A stretch of 64,000 nt of DNA from Cucumis sativus (GCF_000004075.3 NC_026657.2:26568408-26632407); one strand, 5' to 3'; positions 33,705 through 46,499 are shown, counted from the stretch's first letter. The notes: generated by a model not told the origin, from the sequence alone. Program-made: numbers and translations.

Positions 33705-34470
33705 ACCTTTAAGTCTTCAAGGGCCTCTTCTTGTCACTCAAAAACCCCGCAATTTCATTATGTGCTCTGCCCAAGAAAACATTGACCAACAACATATTTT
33801 TTGAGAAATTTTGAAACAGAGACAGTAAGGCTGAAAATGAGATTTGAGAAGAAACACCTACATGGTTTTGTACAATTACAAACAATAAATCATAACATTA
33901 TGACCGCCAACCGAATCATCTTAATTTAGTTTGGTTGAATTTGAAATGACCAAAATGACCAACCAAACTGAACCTCCATAATTCAAATAATCAAGTTGAG
34001 TTGGTTTTTTTCAAGACCTTGATTCTAAAAAGGGAGTAAACAGAAGGTATATGTGCAATTCCTTCCAGAAAAATTGGCGAATTTGGAATCAAAGATATAC
34101 GAAGCCAAGAGAAAATCATTGTAGGAAGTAGAGAACAGAAAAATGCTTACTAAATGGTGCCTGCTTTGAAAAGCTTCTGCAACTTCTACAAGAGAAAGCA
34201 ACTAGACTAGCGATTCAAACAACTAGGGAAATTCAATTGGGACTTGAAACATTACAACAATGAAGAATTAAAGTTTTAGCGGCCAAACTTTACAACAATG
34301 CTCAAGGGACATATTCTAACCTTAACAACAATCTTAAAACTTAATATTGGACCTATAGCATTGATGTTATGCAAATTCTAAGTTATATACAAATCGTAAA
34401 ACCAATTTAAACAAAATAGTCTTTATGTTGAGACGTGGTCGACGGTGACCGGAGTGAGGTGGCAAAGGCA
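33705..34470. other. Upstream region of the FMC1-like gene
   Basis: Likely promoter and leader on the minus strand, with a pyrimidine-rich stretch close to the start codon. No other gene was seen. Confidence 0.3.
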
Positions 34471-34480
34471 AATCGGGGGC

Positions 34481-34722
34481 GGCAAAAGCAAACCTAGAGG
34501 TGTAAACGGGTTGGGTTGAGTTGTCCTTCTTTTCTTTTACATTCTAGTGTTTGTAAACTTCAAAATGGTTCCTTTTCAAAACAAAAAAGTTCAATCCGGG
34601 GCGGCAAAAGCAAACCTAGAGGTGTAAACGGGTTGGATTGAGTTGTCCTTCCTTTCTTTTACATTCTAATGTTTGCAAACTTCAAAATGGTTCCTTTTCA
34701 AAAAAAAAAAGTTCAAAATTGT
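34481..34722. repeat. 122-bp tandem duplication
   Basis: The block starting GGCAAAAGCAAACCTAGAGG occurs at 34481 and again at 34603. The two copies differ at only a few bases (GGGTTGGG against GGGTTGGA, TTCTTTTC against TCCTTTC-like, TAGTG against TAATG). Copies are adjacent and non-coding. Confidence 0.88.
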
Positions 34723-34832
34723 TATACATTCAAATTTAAAAAATTTCAGCCATACAACAACAACAGAATGTTAAACAGCAAGACAACCAACAATGAAATC
34801 TTAAAAATAAATTGCTAAGTGTAAACAGCAGC

Positions 34833-34907
34833 AATAACCCTCATTCATTATGATTTGTATATGTAAAAGCAATAACCCATTCATTATGATTTGTACATGT
34901 AAAAGCA
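34833..34907. repeat. About 37-bp tandem duplication
   Basis: TTCATTATGATTTGTATATG and TTCATTATGATTTGTACATG, each followed by TAAAAGCAA, occur side by side with one substitution. Flanking DNA to 35800 shows no gene. Confidence 0.8.
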
Positions 34908-35817
34908 AAGACAAGTGAGCAGCAGCCCCTTACTGTGATATTAGTAGCAGCTCCTTACCCATTCATTACTTTCAATGTTGAACTCAACAAAGCCAAAAAC
35001 ATAAAATAGTCTACAACATACAATAATCCACAACATTATTTTGAAGGAAAACCAAAAACAAAACAAAAAATGGAGTTTAAATTTTATTTATACCAAAAAG
35101 AAAAAATAAATAATTTTATACCTGTTAGGATGGCCGTCAGAAGTGGGAAGGAGAAGATGGCAGTCGGAAGATGAGGGAGACGGACGGCGCAATAGTTACA
35201 GATCGAATTCGAATCGTAAGTGGTTCTTTCCAAAAATTTTGATTAATAGTTGGATACGTCTTGAATGAGCCCCTCGAAAGCTTGATGGCGCGAGAAAGAG
35301 AAGTTGTTAGCCTAATATAGTGGCGAGACTGACCTGGAGGACTTTACTGGTGCACAAATCAATGGAATTCCGAGAGAAGTGAAAGAAATAGGAATTCTCA
35401 GTTTCACAAATGGCTCCCCAATATGAGTCTCCACCAAGCTGTGTAACCTAAAATCAAAGGGAAGGAGAATTCCCTTTTAACTTTTAGAGTAAATAAATAA
35501 TATATTATAGAACGCTTCGGTTTACGTTTGCTTCCTATTTAAAATCGAATTTACAAAAGTTGAGAATTAAAAACATTGCAATATGTTTGAATCAATTATC
35601 AATTTTATCGGTTTAATTCATTGTCTAATTATTTCTATTTCTTTTGCTTTTGAATTACATAAATCTAGAAGCTAATTTTTTGGATTTGGATTAGTATAAT
35701 TAACTACTGATCAACTAATGAAAGATGATATTATGCATTGTCACCACTAATTTTCTAGTCCTCTTTATGCATGGATAGATTTGATTGAATAAGAACTCTT
35801 TCAAATAATCAAGTCAG
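34908..35817. other. Intergenic DNA
   Basis: No complete gene was recognised. A purine-rich, less AT-biased patch at 35140-35215 (GATGGCAGTCGGAAGATGAG) might be leader or exon relic, but no frame could be assigned. Confidence 0.3.
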
Positions 35818-36320
35818 TCTCCTTTGACTACATGCTGTAAGAGCTCCTGCACAATTGTACTTATCAAGTTTCAAACCAAGTCTTCTTGCTTTATCAAACA
35901 AAATCATGACCTTGTCAAGGGCCAGAAATCAAAGAGCTGTAAGTTACAATGTTTGATTTTGACATTGTATCAAACAATTTGCCAGCAGAACGTGTATCCC
36001 CACATTTGCAGTACACGTTAAGAAGATTGTTCTGCAAAAATAGACAGCCTGAAAGAAGTTTTAATCATATGGGAATGAACGAGTTTGCCATGGTTCAACT
36101 TCCCAGTTTTAGTAGCTGATTGAACCAGTTTAACATAGTCTACAGATTCTAAAAGAAAATTCGAAGAATATGCTGGCAAAACTTGTGATGAGCTCAATGA
36201 GACCGATCCCAAAGTGGCAAAAGACTCTATGGATTGTCTACTGGAAAAAGGAAGCATGTGAAACATTAAGGGAGTGGAGAAAGGAAAGAATCTCCAAAGG
36301 AATTGTTTATGAGGCAACAT
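35818..36320 (-). pseudogene. Pentatricopeptide-repeat (PPR) protein pseudogene, 5' part only
   Basis: The minus-strand ATG at 36320 opens a frame with VKLVQSATKTGKLNHGKLVH and SHMIKTSF, a characteristic N-terminal stretch of a PLS-class plant PPR protein. At about 36048 the frame breaks. The expected continuation (LFLQNNLLNVYCKCGDTRSA, KLFDTMSKSNIVTYSSLISG) is found in another frame. A second break and a short deletion follow near 35920, after which KARRLGLKLDKYNCAGALTA appears. Homology fades near 35818. Intact members bind organellar RNA and act in editing. This copy lacks most repeats and the C-terminal domain, so it is a truncated dead copy. Confidence 0.8.
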
Positions 36321-37039
36321 TGTTTCATGTTGCTAAAGAACAAACCCATACGGAGTCTATTGTGCATGAACTGCATAAAGATCAGCTCACTCTCCTGTAA
36401 TATCTTCAACCCTACAAGTTAACCAATTGAGTAGTGAACAAGAGAGCAAATACACTTATAATTTTAAGCTAGCAAAACCAAACATATAATAATTGAAATG
36501 AAAAGATCTGATGCTCAAGAAATACAAACTTCCAATCAATGAACTTCATCATAATTTAAATTTTTAAAAAAGGCGTGATCAACTTTAATGGTAGGCAATA
36601 CAAGTATCTTGAACACAGTGAACAACTTTAATTGTAATTCGATCAAGTGTTCATATATTTAATAGATGAATGTTGTTAGTTTGTAGAGTTAATTAAGAGA
36701 ACTCAGACATCTCCACTAAGTCACCTCTGCAGTATTCTTATCACTCCCGCTTCATTAAAAGATAAGAATAGAGCACAGAAAGCAGGAGTCCAATGCTAGA
36801 CATAAGCCCAAAAGAGAATTATACAAAAGCATTGATGTTTAAAGCGATAAAGCTAGGACTATAATTAGTGAATAACTTAGATCTACTAGTTCAATAATTT
36901 ACAACATTAAATACTATAGTTATTAACATCTTTTTTCACTTTTTTAATATATTTTTTTTCAAAACTTATATAATTTTGAAAACATAAAAATGTAAAATAA
37001 AAGTATACTACGTAGATTTGTTTACTTGATGTTAATATA
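36321..37039. other. Intergenic DNA
   Basis: No gene or transposon end was recognised. Confidence 0.3.
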
Positions 37040-37065
37040 GTGTCAAGTATACGTATACTTGACAC
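37040..37065. repeat. Perfect 26-bp palindrome
   Basis: The half-site GTGTCAAGTATAC is followed immediately by its exact reverse complement. Related AGTATACTTG cores recur at about 37089, 37133 and nearby, so the palindrome sits in a small cluster of the same motif. Confidence 0.9.
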
Positions 37066-40000
37066 CAGTTACAAGCCAAGTAAGATAGTATACTTGCGAC
37101 AAGTAAAATTGTATATTTGATTCAAGTAAGATAGTATACTTGACGTGTATTTAGCGTCATGTATACCATTTATTAATATACAAAAATTTTCATTTTTTGT
37201 TTCTTACATTAGATGTATTTGTTTTAATAAAACATATCCAACAACAAAATAAACTCTCCAACTAGAAGTTACACAACAAAAAAAATGACATCATTTAGTA
37301 TAATAAGTAAAACAACAATAATTTCATTAATCTCAATAATCTCATCAACAATTACATAATTCCAATCCAATATTGTCAACTAAAATTTCTTATTGTGGCC
37401 TATTCCAAAATCAACAATTATAATAACTATCTTATATAACAAAAAACATGTGTGGTATACCAAAACTAAAGTCTATCCCCTTATTATACCAACGTGAATA
37501 AAAACTCCAAAAATAATCAATGCTTTTTGCATCAGTTGATAAGCAAGATAAAAATCGGGTTTCCCAACAAAACAACTATCAGAAGTTTTGTACTGCAAGT
37601 TTAGGGTTGTACATACAAGTTATAACTACCACGTACATGTTCAAAATTCAAAATCTACTCTATTATGAAGCTTTATTTGATCCTCTGCCTACAATATGGG
37701 TAAAGCATTATTCTCCCTAATTATTGTTGATTAACCATTGATGTCCTCAAAAGTAGAAATGTGACATATCATGTACGACTTTAAGTATCTCGGGCTTGTG
37801 CAGGCCAAGTTCAAGAAAGAAAATCGATTATGTTTAATAAGGGAGAATCAAAACCCAATTTGTACAAATATTAAGAAAATCAAATGAAATAAATGGAGTA
37901 AATACAAACTACCATCATAAACATCCAGAAGGGTCAAATGTCTACGAATAGACTAATGAGATTAAAAGATACCAGTCATGCTTGCATGACAAACTAAAAA
38001 ATTGTAATCTTTCCAAAAGATGCCACACATCTCAAGTCCATTATAATAAAACCTAATGTTTGTCAGTTTGTGGTATCAACAATGCATGAGTAGTGTTGAA
38101 CGTGTCGTTTCACCTGGTCTGCGAACTACCATGTCCTTCCTCTATTCTCATTCAACATTTTGATCACAAAAGCGCTTTCAATTAAAAAATAAACATAAAA
38201 ACCAACAAATAATTCAAAAAAGTATAAAAGTTATACCAAACAATGAATAATTAACTAAACAAAATGGAAGGGATGACTCTAAGAAAACAAATTACTAAAA
38301 GCATATCCCATCCAAATTTAAGGTTTTTTTTTTTCTAAAATAAACTAATAAAACAATGAACTTCAAGAATTAAAATTCACAAAAATAATTCAATAAAAGA
38401 ATGACAGAAAGCCTCAATATCATACAATCCATCCTCCAGAATAGATGCATTCCGTAAACTTATTTTGTTGCATGTTCACCCCTTCAAAAATTTATTGGAT
38501 AAAAATTCAGTAAACTTAAAACATAGACTGTAAAAAAATAGTTGCAAACCTGCATTGACCGTAACAATGTCTTTAAAATAGTATTATCTGACGTCAATTC
38601 TTGATTTTTACTTCATAAGCATCCACATGACTCATAAAAAATGTTTATCATCAAATGATTTTTTTCGAACGTTTTCATAAAATAATCAATTCTTGATTTT
38701 TGATGCTAGTGATTTCTGAAATTTGGTGGAAACGCCACATTTCGATAAAGTTTCAAACCTGGAAAGACTGATTCTAAGAAATTGTATACGATTAAAGAGA
38801 ATTGATGATTCGATTATTATGCTAAAACATATACGTATATACGTTTGGTAGACCTTACATGTTGTTTTAGCCTAAAAATGTCTAGTCTTGAGTGCATCGC
38901 AACCTTGAAGAGGAATCTTGATCCCAAACATAGAACTTTGTGGCTTTAATATATAGATAGTTGCCAATCATCATTTGAAGGTGTTTGGAAACTTTATTCA
39001 TTTTTCTATCAATATTATGACATTATTCTTTGGTTCAACTATTATGTCCTAACTAACATTTAAATTCTTTCTTGTTTATTTTATTTTTTGGTGATAGATG
39101 TATGGTGATATTAGTGTAACACCATAAATAGAAAGGGTAAATGAATCAATATCACATGTAAGTGAGATAGATCTAAATATATAGTTAAGAAAGACTTAAA
39201 AGAATTGAAATGTAGGGTCAGACCTCTTACAAATTAAATTAAATTTAGTTATCAAAGTCTATCATTAACAAACTATATCACTCATAAAAATCTATATTAT
39301 ATCCATTACATTAAATTATTTGGCTTTAAAGTGTAAAAAACTATAGTTTTATAGTTGTTTTAAAATATTATTGGAAGGAGTTTCGAGGCAGCCCCAACCT
39401 CCAAGGCGCACTTCTAAATCTCGGAGCTTCATCTTTCGTGTAAGTTCTTAACTACTCCTTGCAAAATTACCAATGGTCAATATCAATAGGATTATCTTTT
39501 CGTTGCTTAGCTAAAATTGTTTTGAAATAAATTTTTAGAAAAGACACAATTAATATGAAAATTGAAGTGTGATTTATTGTTGATTAAAATCGGAGAACAA
39601 GCGAATGTTCAATAAATGATTTATAGAAAGAAATTTCTACGAGAATACCGATATCTTTTTTGAGTTTAAGAGTAGTAGGTAAGTTCACGAGGAATTCAAA
39701 GCAACTTCCAGCTCTTAGATTGAACGTATGCATACATTGGTTTGAATTGTTATTCTCTCGTTGGATGATAAGAAATAAGAAATTTATAATTTTTGTGAGT
39801 AATTATTGTTTGATTTATAATATAATTAGATCAAAATGGTTAAATTTTTTATATTTTGTCGATTGACGACCAAAATATTCAACAAGTGTGAGAAAGTTTA
39901 GACATTATTGATGATATTTACTACTAGTTATATCTATAAACTACTTGCAGTTGCCCGTGTTTTATAACGTTAAAAATATACACCGGAGTTAAATTAAAAA

Positions 40001-43000
40001 AAAAAAAAACTATAAAATAACTATGTGAATAGATCTATTGTTTAATTATGTATAATTTTAAAAATAATTGTAAATTTTCTAAGATTATGGAAGAAAGAAA
40101 TTCAATTATATATGAGTGAATTAAGATTTATTAATAACTTCTCATTCAATCTTTCAAGATTGTCACCATCTTCTTGTGTATCTATAGATATAGATATAGT
40201 GTATATATATATATGTAAAAGCTTATATGAGGATAAACTTTTTATTCCTAATTTACCCTTCCAAATAAATCTTCTTATATAACTTACTGTTAATTTGGAA
40301 AGGTTTTAAAAACAAACAAATTAATAAAAACTATAAAATCATTTGATGAATATGTATTTGAAATTTATATAATCTATACTCTAATTAGAAAATTAAACTA
40401 TTTGTGATTAAAAAAAAAAAAAAAAAAAAAATTAGAAGGTGCATTGAAGTTACAAAATTAATGAGTAAAACAGAAAATTATTGAACTATTAAATAAACCA
40501 ATGCTATAAAATCAATAAGTAAAACAAAAAAGATTTGTTAGCACCAAATCTTACATATGTCATTAAATAAAATAAATACAATTGATATTAATGCATTGAG
40601 ATTATACTCAATAGTTACACATTGTGGTATATTTTTTTTGCATGAGTAAAATGTGTCTTATATATATAATCAATATTCTTTTATTATAATTTACCACATT
40701 TAACAAATTATAATAAAGAACATTGAAATTTTATTCTTGACAAAGTCTTTAATAACATGCATACCAAGTTGTACTAAGTTAATTAGAATTAAAATTTTGT
40801 ACTACTTTTTAATTAGAGAAGCATATCCTACAGCTAAAAGTTAAAAATAATCAAACAAAAATCAGTAAGAAAAATAATTATGAAATTAATTTCAAACCTT
40901 AATTAATTTCAGGGTATTTTCAAATATAGAAGCGAAATTGAAACTATTTACAAACTATAAAAAATCAATAAATTTTCTTTGGCTTATTTAAGTTTTTCTT
41001 TACTATAACTTGTAAATAGTTTCAATTTTTTCTTTTTCCTATTTATGATAATTCCATTGAATAGTAAAGCTAACCTTGAAAACTAAGTCAAATCATCAAA
41101 ACCGAACAAATTGAACGAAAAGAACTCCACATATTATATAAGCAAAACAACAAATAACAACAAGAACAAGAGAACATCCATGCCATATTAAAAGTATGCT
41201 TGTTAGTTTAATCAAACATACCAAAAATAAAATATAAGAAAATAACATCAAATAGCACCCTTTATAAATTAAACTAACAAAATATTTGTAAAAATAACAA
41301 GGTTGACAGGTCAATCGGTAAAAAAATTTAAAATGCCAAAGTTTATCGCATATGATAGTCATTTGTATATCATAACAACTAATAGCACATTTTTCAAATT
41401 GAAAATTAAAACAAATAGTAACCTATAATAGCTATTAATTGGTATTACTATTAGCTACTATCAGCGATAGTCTTTAATTTAACAAAACTGAGAAGAAATA
41501 TTCGTAATAATGGTGGCAAATAAAAGGTTATCACTAATAGCAACGATAACAATAACAATTGATTGCAACTATATTTGGTGATAGGCACAACTAGTTGCAC
41601 TTATTGATGATGATAGACACAATTGTTTGCCGCTATCAACGTGAGAAAATTGAGAAGTGTATGAAGCAATGTTTCGACTTGGGCTCTTGAATAGTCTTTT
41701 TGTCGATATTTGTGCTATATATGCAATTATTTTACTTTTTGTGCTATAAATTCTATTATTTTTTACTTAAATGTCATTCATGGAGGTGAACCTAAAATTA
41801 TATGAGTGGGCATGGACCTATACCAAATCTAATATGCATAAGATATATTTGTCGATATATCAATCAGATTTAATATATGTATTGACAGATTTAATATCTT
41901 TGGAATTAGTCTTTGTCTTTTTTATATTATTATTAATTAGTATATGTATTGACAACTTTGAATTTATAATTTATTTATTATTACTTTTTTATAGGGTACG
42001 TTGCAATAATCAAAGTTGCCTACGAATGTATACCAGTTCATTTAAATTGCCATTTATTCTAAACTTTACTAATGAATCATTTTTGTTTTTTTAAAAAAGA
42101 AGTAATCAATAATTTACGTGGAATGGTACACAAAACAAGCCCAGAAGAAAATGTAAAATAAAATGAAACTCGAAATTTCTTACAAGTTTCATAAGAAGGA
42201 ATCTACACAAACTTTCTTTTGTTTTTATCTCAAATAACTACTCTTTTTTCCCATCCAACGTATTATTTCTTACACATTTTATCATCACAATCTAAACTTT
42301 CCTTACACACTATCTAAATTAGTTTTTAGGTTAAAAAGTCATTTTTTTGCCTCTAAATTTTTTTTAAAAAGCAACAATTTAAGTTTAGACTCATTAACCA
42401 TTTAGTTTTATATTATTAAACTTGTAATAATTTTGTATTATAAACGCGTATTAAATATTTAAATAAAAAGTATTCATTGAAGTTTAAAATTTAAGACACA
42501 TTTCGTAATCTTGTTTTTAAAATTTTTTTTTTTTTTAAGGTTATAAATATTATTTGTAGCATCAACTTTCTTTTCTTGTTATCTATTTTTTTTTTACTAA
42601 TGAATTGAAAAAAACAAACCAAAATTGGAAAATTGAAAAAGATAGGTTTTAAATTTTAGTTTTAGTTTTTATTTAGATTTGATTGAGAATTTATTTATTG
42701 TATTTAAGAAAGATAAAGAAAATAAATTTAATTTTAAAAAAATAATAAAAAAAGAAAAAGAAAAAGAAATGGTTTTGAGAAATAAAAAAAAGATGTGAAT
42801 TAAATCCTGATAAACTTAAAAGACTAAAATGATTAGATTTAGTTAGATATTAGAAAAAACGTTTAAAATAAAATAAAAATAAAAATAATGGAAAATGAGA
42901 AAGGGGAAAGGGAAAGTGAAGAGAATAGGGAATAAGATTAGAGTTTACATATAATTTATAGATAAAGGAAAAAAGAAAAAAGAGAGAGAGAGAGAGAAGA

Positions 43001-43081
43001 AAAAAAAGGAATAAAAGAAAAAGGAATAAAGAGAAGGCGTGGAGGTGCACGGTGGAATAGAGAACTTTTGAAACTATGAAT
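37066..43081. other. AT-rich gene desert
   Basis: Six kilobases without a supported gene. It contains A-runs (for example about 22 A near 40410-40431), a TA tract near 40200, and a CTATCAGCGATAG-type patch at 41400-41640 built of short diverged CTATCA/TGATAG units. The longest open frame (41771-42094) is AT-driven and hydrophobic. A GA-rich tract (42980-43000) and AAAAT/GAAAA tracts mark the right edge. Confidence 0.4.
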
Positions 43082-43087
43082 CACGTG
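43082..43087. promoter_or_regulatory. G-box CACGTG, distal
   Basis: A perfect CACGTG lies about 940 bp upstream of the JAZ start codon. G-boxes are bound by MYC2-type bHLH factors, which drive JAZ genes in response to jasmonate. Its role here is inferred. Confidence 0.4.
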
Positions 43088-43098
43088 TTAAATAATAA

Positions 43099-43132
43099 GA
43101 GAAGAGAAGAGAAGAGAAGAGAAGAGAAGAGA
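43099..43132. repeat. (AGAGA)n-type pentanucleotide microsatellite
   Basis: About seven GAAGA units in tandem, just after the distal G-box. Confidence 0.85.
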
Positions 43133-43761
43133 TGGTATGTGTGTGTGGAATATGAAGGAAACGTGGTGAGACCGTTTCAAACTTCAAACAAACTAAAATT
43201 AAATAAATAATAAATGGGACCCAATAGATGTGTGTCGGCACGCCTCCGCCTCACAACCCTCCGCCCCCTCACTGCCCACTCGCCTTCCTTCACTTCACAA
43301 CTTGCCCCTCTCTCTCCCCCCCCCGACTTTCTCTATCTCTCCACGCCACGCTTTCAACACTTCTTCTTCTTCTTCTTCTTTTTCCCTTCTTTTCCCCAAT
43401 ATACCCTCCATCTCTTTATTTTCTATATGAAATAAGAATATATTGTTGGAATGACTGGAAAAGATAAAAAGAAAGATAAGTATGAAGAATATTTCAATGT
43501 TGGTTTAGACGAAGCTCCACAACATGTTCGAGTACTAAATTAAGTATGAAAAAGGAAGCTATTTAACAGAGAGGGAGGCCCCAAATGTGGAATATCAAAT
43601 ATGTGAGAAGTTGATGAGATTTAGGACAATGTCGTAAATAAGTAAAGACACAAAGGGCATTCGTGAAAAAATCCAACTCTGCTTTGGCCCCTAGAATTAA
43701 GGTGTTAAGTAAATAATTGCTTTTCTTCCCCTATTTTTATATTTATTTTTTTAAAAAAAAA

Positions 43762-43767
43762 CACGTG
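43762..43767. promoter_or_regulatory. G-box CACGTG, proximal to the JAZ gene
   Basis: A perfect CACGTG (context AAACACGTGCTT) lies 256 bp upstream of the JAZ ATG and about 120 bp before a TATA-like TTTATAT at 43884-43890. Position and sequence fit a MYC2-responsive element. Confidence 0.55.
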
Positions 43768-44022
43768 CTTTATGTTCCAATAAATTAATCCAATTAATTA
43801 TTTTCAAAAGACAATCCGATAAAAGACATCCAAGATATTAAAAATTAAATAAAAACAAGAAAATGCTAGGAAGGTAGCTCTTCTTTATATTCTTCTTGTC
43901 ATCTCCAAAATTACAATCATCCTAAAACAAATTTGAACACCCAAAGAGTTTTTCAGATCTGAAATATTCAAGTTGCAATTCCAAATTCCCATACCTTTTT
44001 TTTTTTTAATTTCAATTGCATC

Positions 44023-44846
44023 ATGTCTACTACCTCCGACAACGCCGGCGCCGCACCCAGGTCTGCCAAGCTACCGGAGAAGTCCAGTTTTGCTCAGACT
44101 TGTAATCTCTTGAGTCAATACTTGAAGGAGAAGAGAACCCTTGCAATTACTCCAAGGATTGAACCAAAAGGTACTTTACTTTTCTCCAATTTCAAATTTC
44201 TTAACTAATTCAACACCCCCCCTTTTTTTTATTTTACCTGATTTTGTTCTTCTTTTCACGGATTTGTTTCAGATGAGTTTCCGACGACTCGACCACCGGT
44301 GGTAATGAATTTTTTTACGAACATGGAAAACCCAGATGAGAAATCTGCCTCTGTGGCGGCGGCGGACTCTATTCCACCAGGCGCAGAGCCGCCCTCTGCC
44401 ACACAGATGACCATTTTTTATGACGGAAAAGTGTTGGTGTTTAATGATCTACCTTCGGAGAGGGCGGAGGAGATCATGGCCATGGCCGGTAAGGGAATTG
44501 CGCCGTCTTCCAGATCTATCACCACCGCCGTTTCAGACAACGGCGGAGAACAACCCCTGACGAAAGTCTCGAGCGATTTACCCATTGCAAGAAGAGCATC
44601 CCTGCATCGATTCTTCGAGAAGAGAAAAGACAGGTAGTTAGAATGAAACCTATTTGAATTAGTTAAAATCATTGACTCCCCTTTTTGTATGATGAGGTTC
44701 TTATGATTATTTTTGGTTTGTTCAGAGTCGCAGCAAGAGGTCCATACCAAGTGAATTTACAGGCTTCTTCTAAACCGAGTGGAGAAAGCTACAGATTCAA
44801 GAAGGAAAACGAGCAATCTTCGAAGCAGTTTGATTTAAATTTATAG
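44023..44846 (+). CDS. JAZ: JAZ repressor of jasmonate signalling, TIFY10 type (three exons)
   Basis: Exons 44023-44170, 44273-44633 and 44726-44846 encode 209 residues; introns are GT-AG in phases 1 and 2. JAZ proteins hold MYC transcription factors inactive in the nucleus, and are ubiquitinated by SCF-COI1 after binding jasmonoyl-isoleucine. The N-terminal SFAQTCNLLSQYLKEKRT (residues 22-39) is the signature of the TIFY10 (JAZ1/2/5/6-like) subgroup. The ZIM domain has TIFYDG at 96-101. The Jas domain starts with the degron LPIARR (152-157) and ends with GPYQVN (175-180). The last residues are DLNL, an EAR-like motif that could recruit TOPLESS directly. Intron 2 splits the Jas domain after KRKD; retained, it gives a stop within one codon, producing a protein without the GPY end. 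Two G-boxes lie upstream. All family parts are intact, so it is probably functional. The exact paralogue number is not assigned. Confidence 0.95.
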
Positions 44847-46499
44847 GAAAGATTAATTATATAAATAGTTAAGATTATCGTTGTAAAATTCTGACATTAA
44901 TTACAATTATGGATGGGGTGGATCCATGGCGAGTGTAATCGACTTTGTTCTTCTGAAGGTGGAAGCCGACCCCCTAAACAAATGAACAGATGCCGACTTC
45001 TTCTTTACTTTTCAACGAACACACACACACATATATATATTCTTAATTAATTTATTAAGAGTAATTATAGATTTGCAAATTAATTAATATGCCCCTTGTT
45101 GTGAAACTGGAAACTTGAGACTAATGTATATCCATCTTACTCTATGACGTTTCTTCTTATTATGCTCTATCGGTCTGACTCAAAGCTGTGGTTCCTTTTT
45201 TTTCTTAAGAATGAATGGAGTAATTCATCTATATTGTTGTCATAAGTTGAATTTATTATACACTACAATGTGTAAATTCTCTAGCATTGATGACACCCGC
45301 TCTTCATCTATAAGTTCAATTATTTTCTCTTCTAATAAAAAAAAATTCGGTGGAATGTTAGTGATATATCTAATTTTCTGGGTACTTTTGTATTGTTTTA
45401 TGTCTATCTTTGTTTTCCAATTTTATGACATATTTTATACCCATTGAGAGGTTTTTTTTTTTTTTTTTCCATCTTTGTAGTTTATTTCACACTTTTATTG
45501 AATTGATATTTTTTTATTTAATTCATAGGCTTGCTTTTAAGTGTTGTTTGTTTTGGACTTGTACTGGGTTCTCTTGCAACCACTCCTAATTCACCTGCTA
45601 AATTCCAGGGGAGATGCCATGAGCAAGAGAAGTATCAACATCTCTGGATGGAGTGATACTCGACGCCTAATCCCTTACTTAGACTATATAACTCAATATT
45701 ATAGTTAAGTTAAGGGCTCGTTTAATAACATTCTCCTTTCTTGTTTCTTCATTTTTTAGAACAAGAGAAGATATAGCAAAAATATTTGAGAAAACAAAAA
45801 CTTGTTTAGTAATCATTATTTGTTGTTTCTTGTATTGTTTTTTCAAACATTTTTTTGCTTCTTTTTTAATTAAATATAATTTAAATATGTAAAAAATAAA
45901 AAAATAGAATTAATTAAAATATAAAAAATAGTTATAAAGTATTAGCATTATCAAATACACGTAAATCCGTTGCAAAATCAATAATTACAATACAGAAAAT
46001 TTTATTGATCATATCAATTATCCATATGTCGTTAAATTTTGATTTAAAATATTATTTCTCATAAACTATGTTGATTCAAAATCAACTCAATTTATATAAA
46101 TGTCGTGTGGTTGTAAAATATTAAAGATAATATAAACGATTATCTTAAATTTAAATTTAAAATAATAATTTAATTTTTAAAAAAACCATCAAAATTGAGA
46201 ATTGATCTCATGCCCTAAAAAATCAAAAGTGAATATATGTCTCTCTCCCTACTAATCATCCAAATAGAAATTTTAAAACATGTAAGAAATAGAATCAAAT
46301 AAAATGAGAACAAAACTAAAAGAAACTATTTTCCATAGTTTATTTATTTTTGTTCAATTTTTAGAAACGTTTTTCAAATTTTGGAAGTGAGAAACAAAAA
46401 TGGTTATCAAATACATATGTTTATTAAAAAAATGAGAAACAAAAAATAGAAAACAAGAATGGTATTAAATGAATCCTAAACGTCAAACACATCCAATGT
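44847..46499. other. 3' flank and AT-rich spacer
   Basis: The JAZ 3' untranslated region occupies the first few hundred bases. A compound (CA)n(TA)n microsatellite lies near 45018-45038 and a T-run near 45450-45468. No further gene was recognised. Confidence 0.4.

Noticed and set aside
41096..42094. Hydrophobic open frames on both strands
   Set aside because: Composition is that expected from AT-rich DNA (Phe, Ile, Tyr, Leu), with no conserved motif.
43214..43467. Overlapping C/T-rich open frames upstream of JAZ
   Set aside because: They come from a pyrimidine-rich low-complexity tract ending in a CTT microsatellite; three frames are open at once, which argues against coding.
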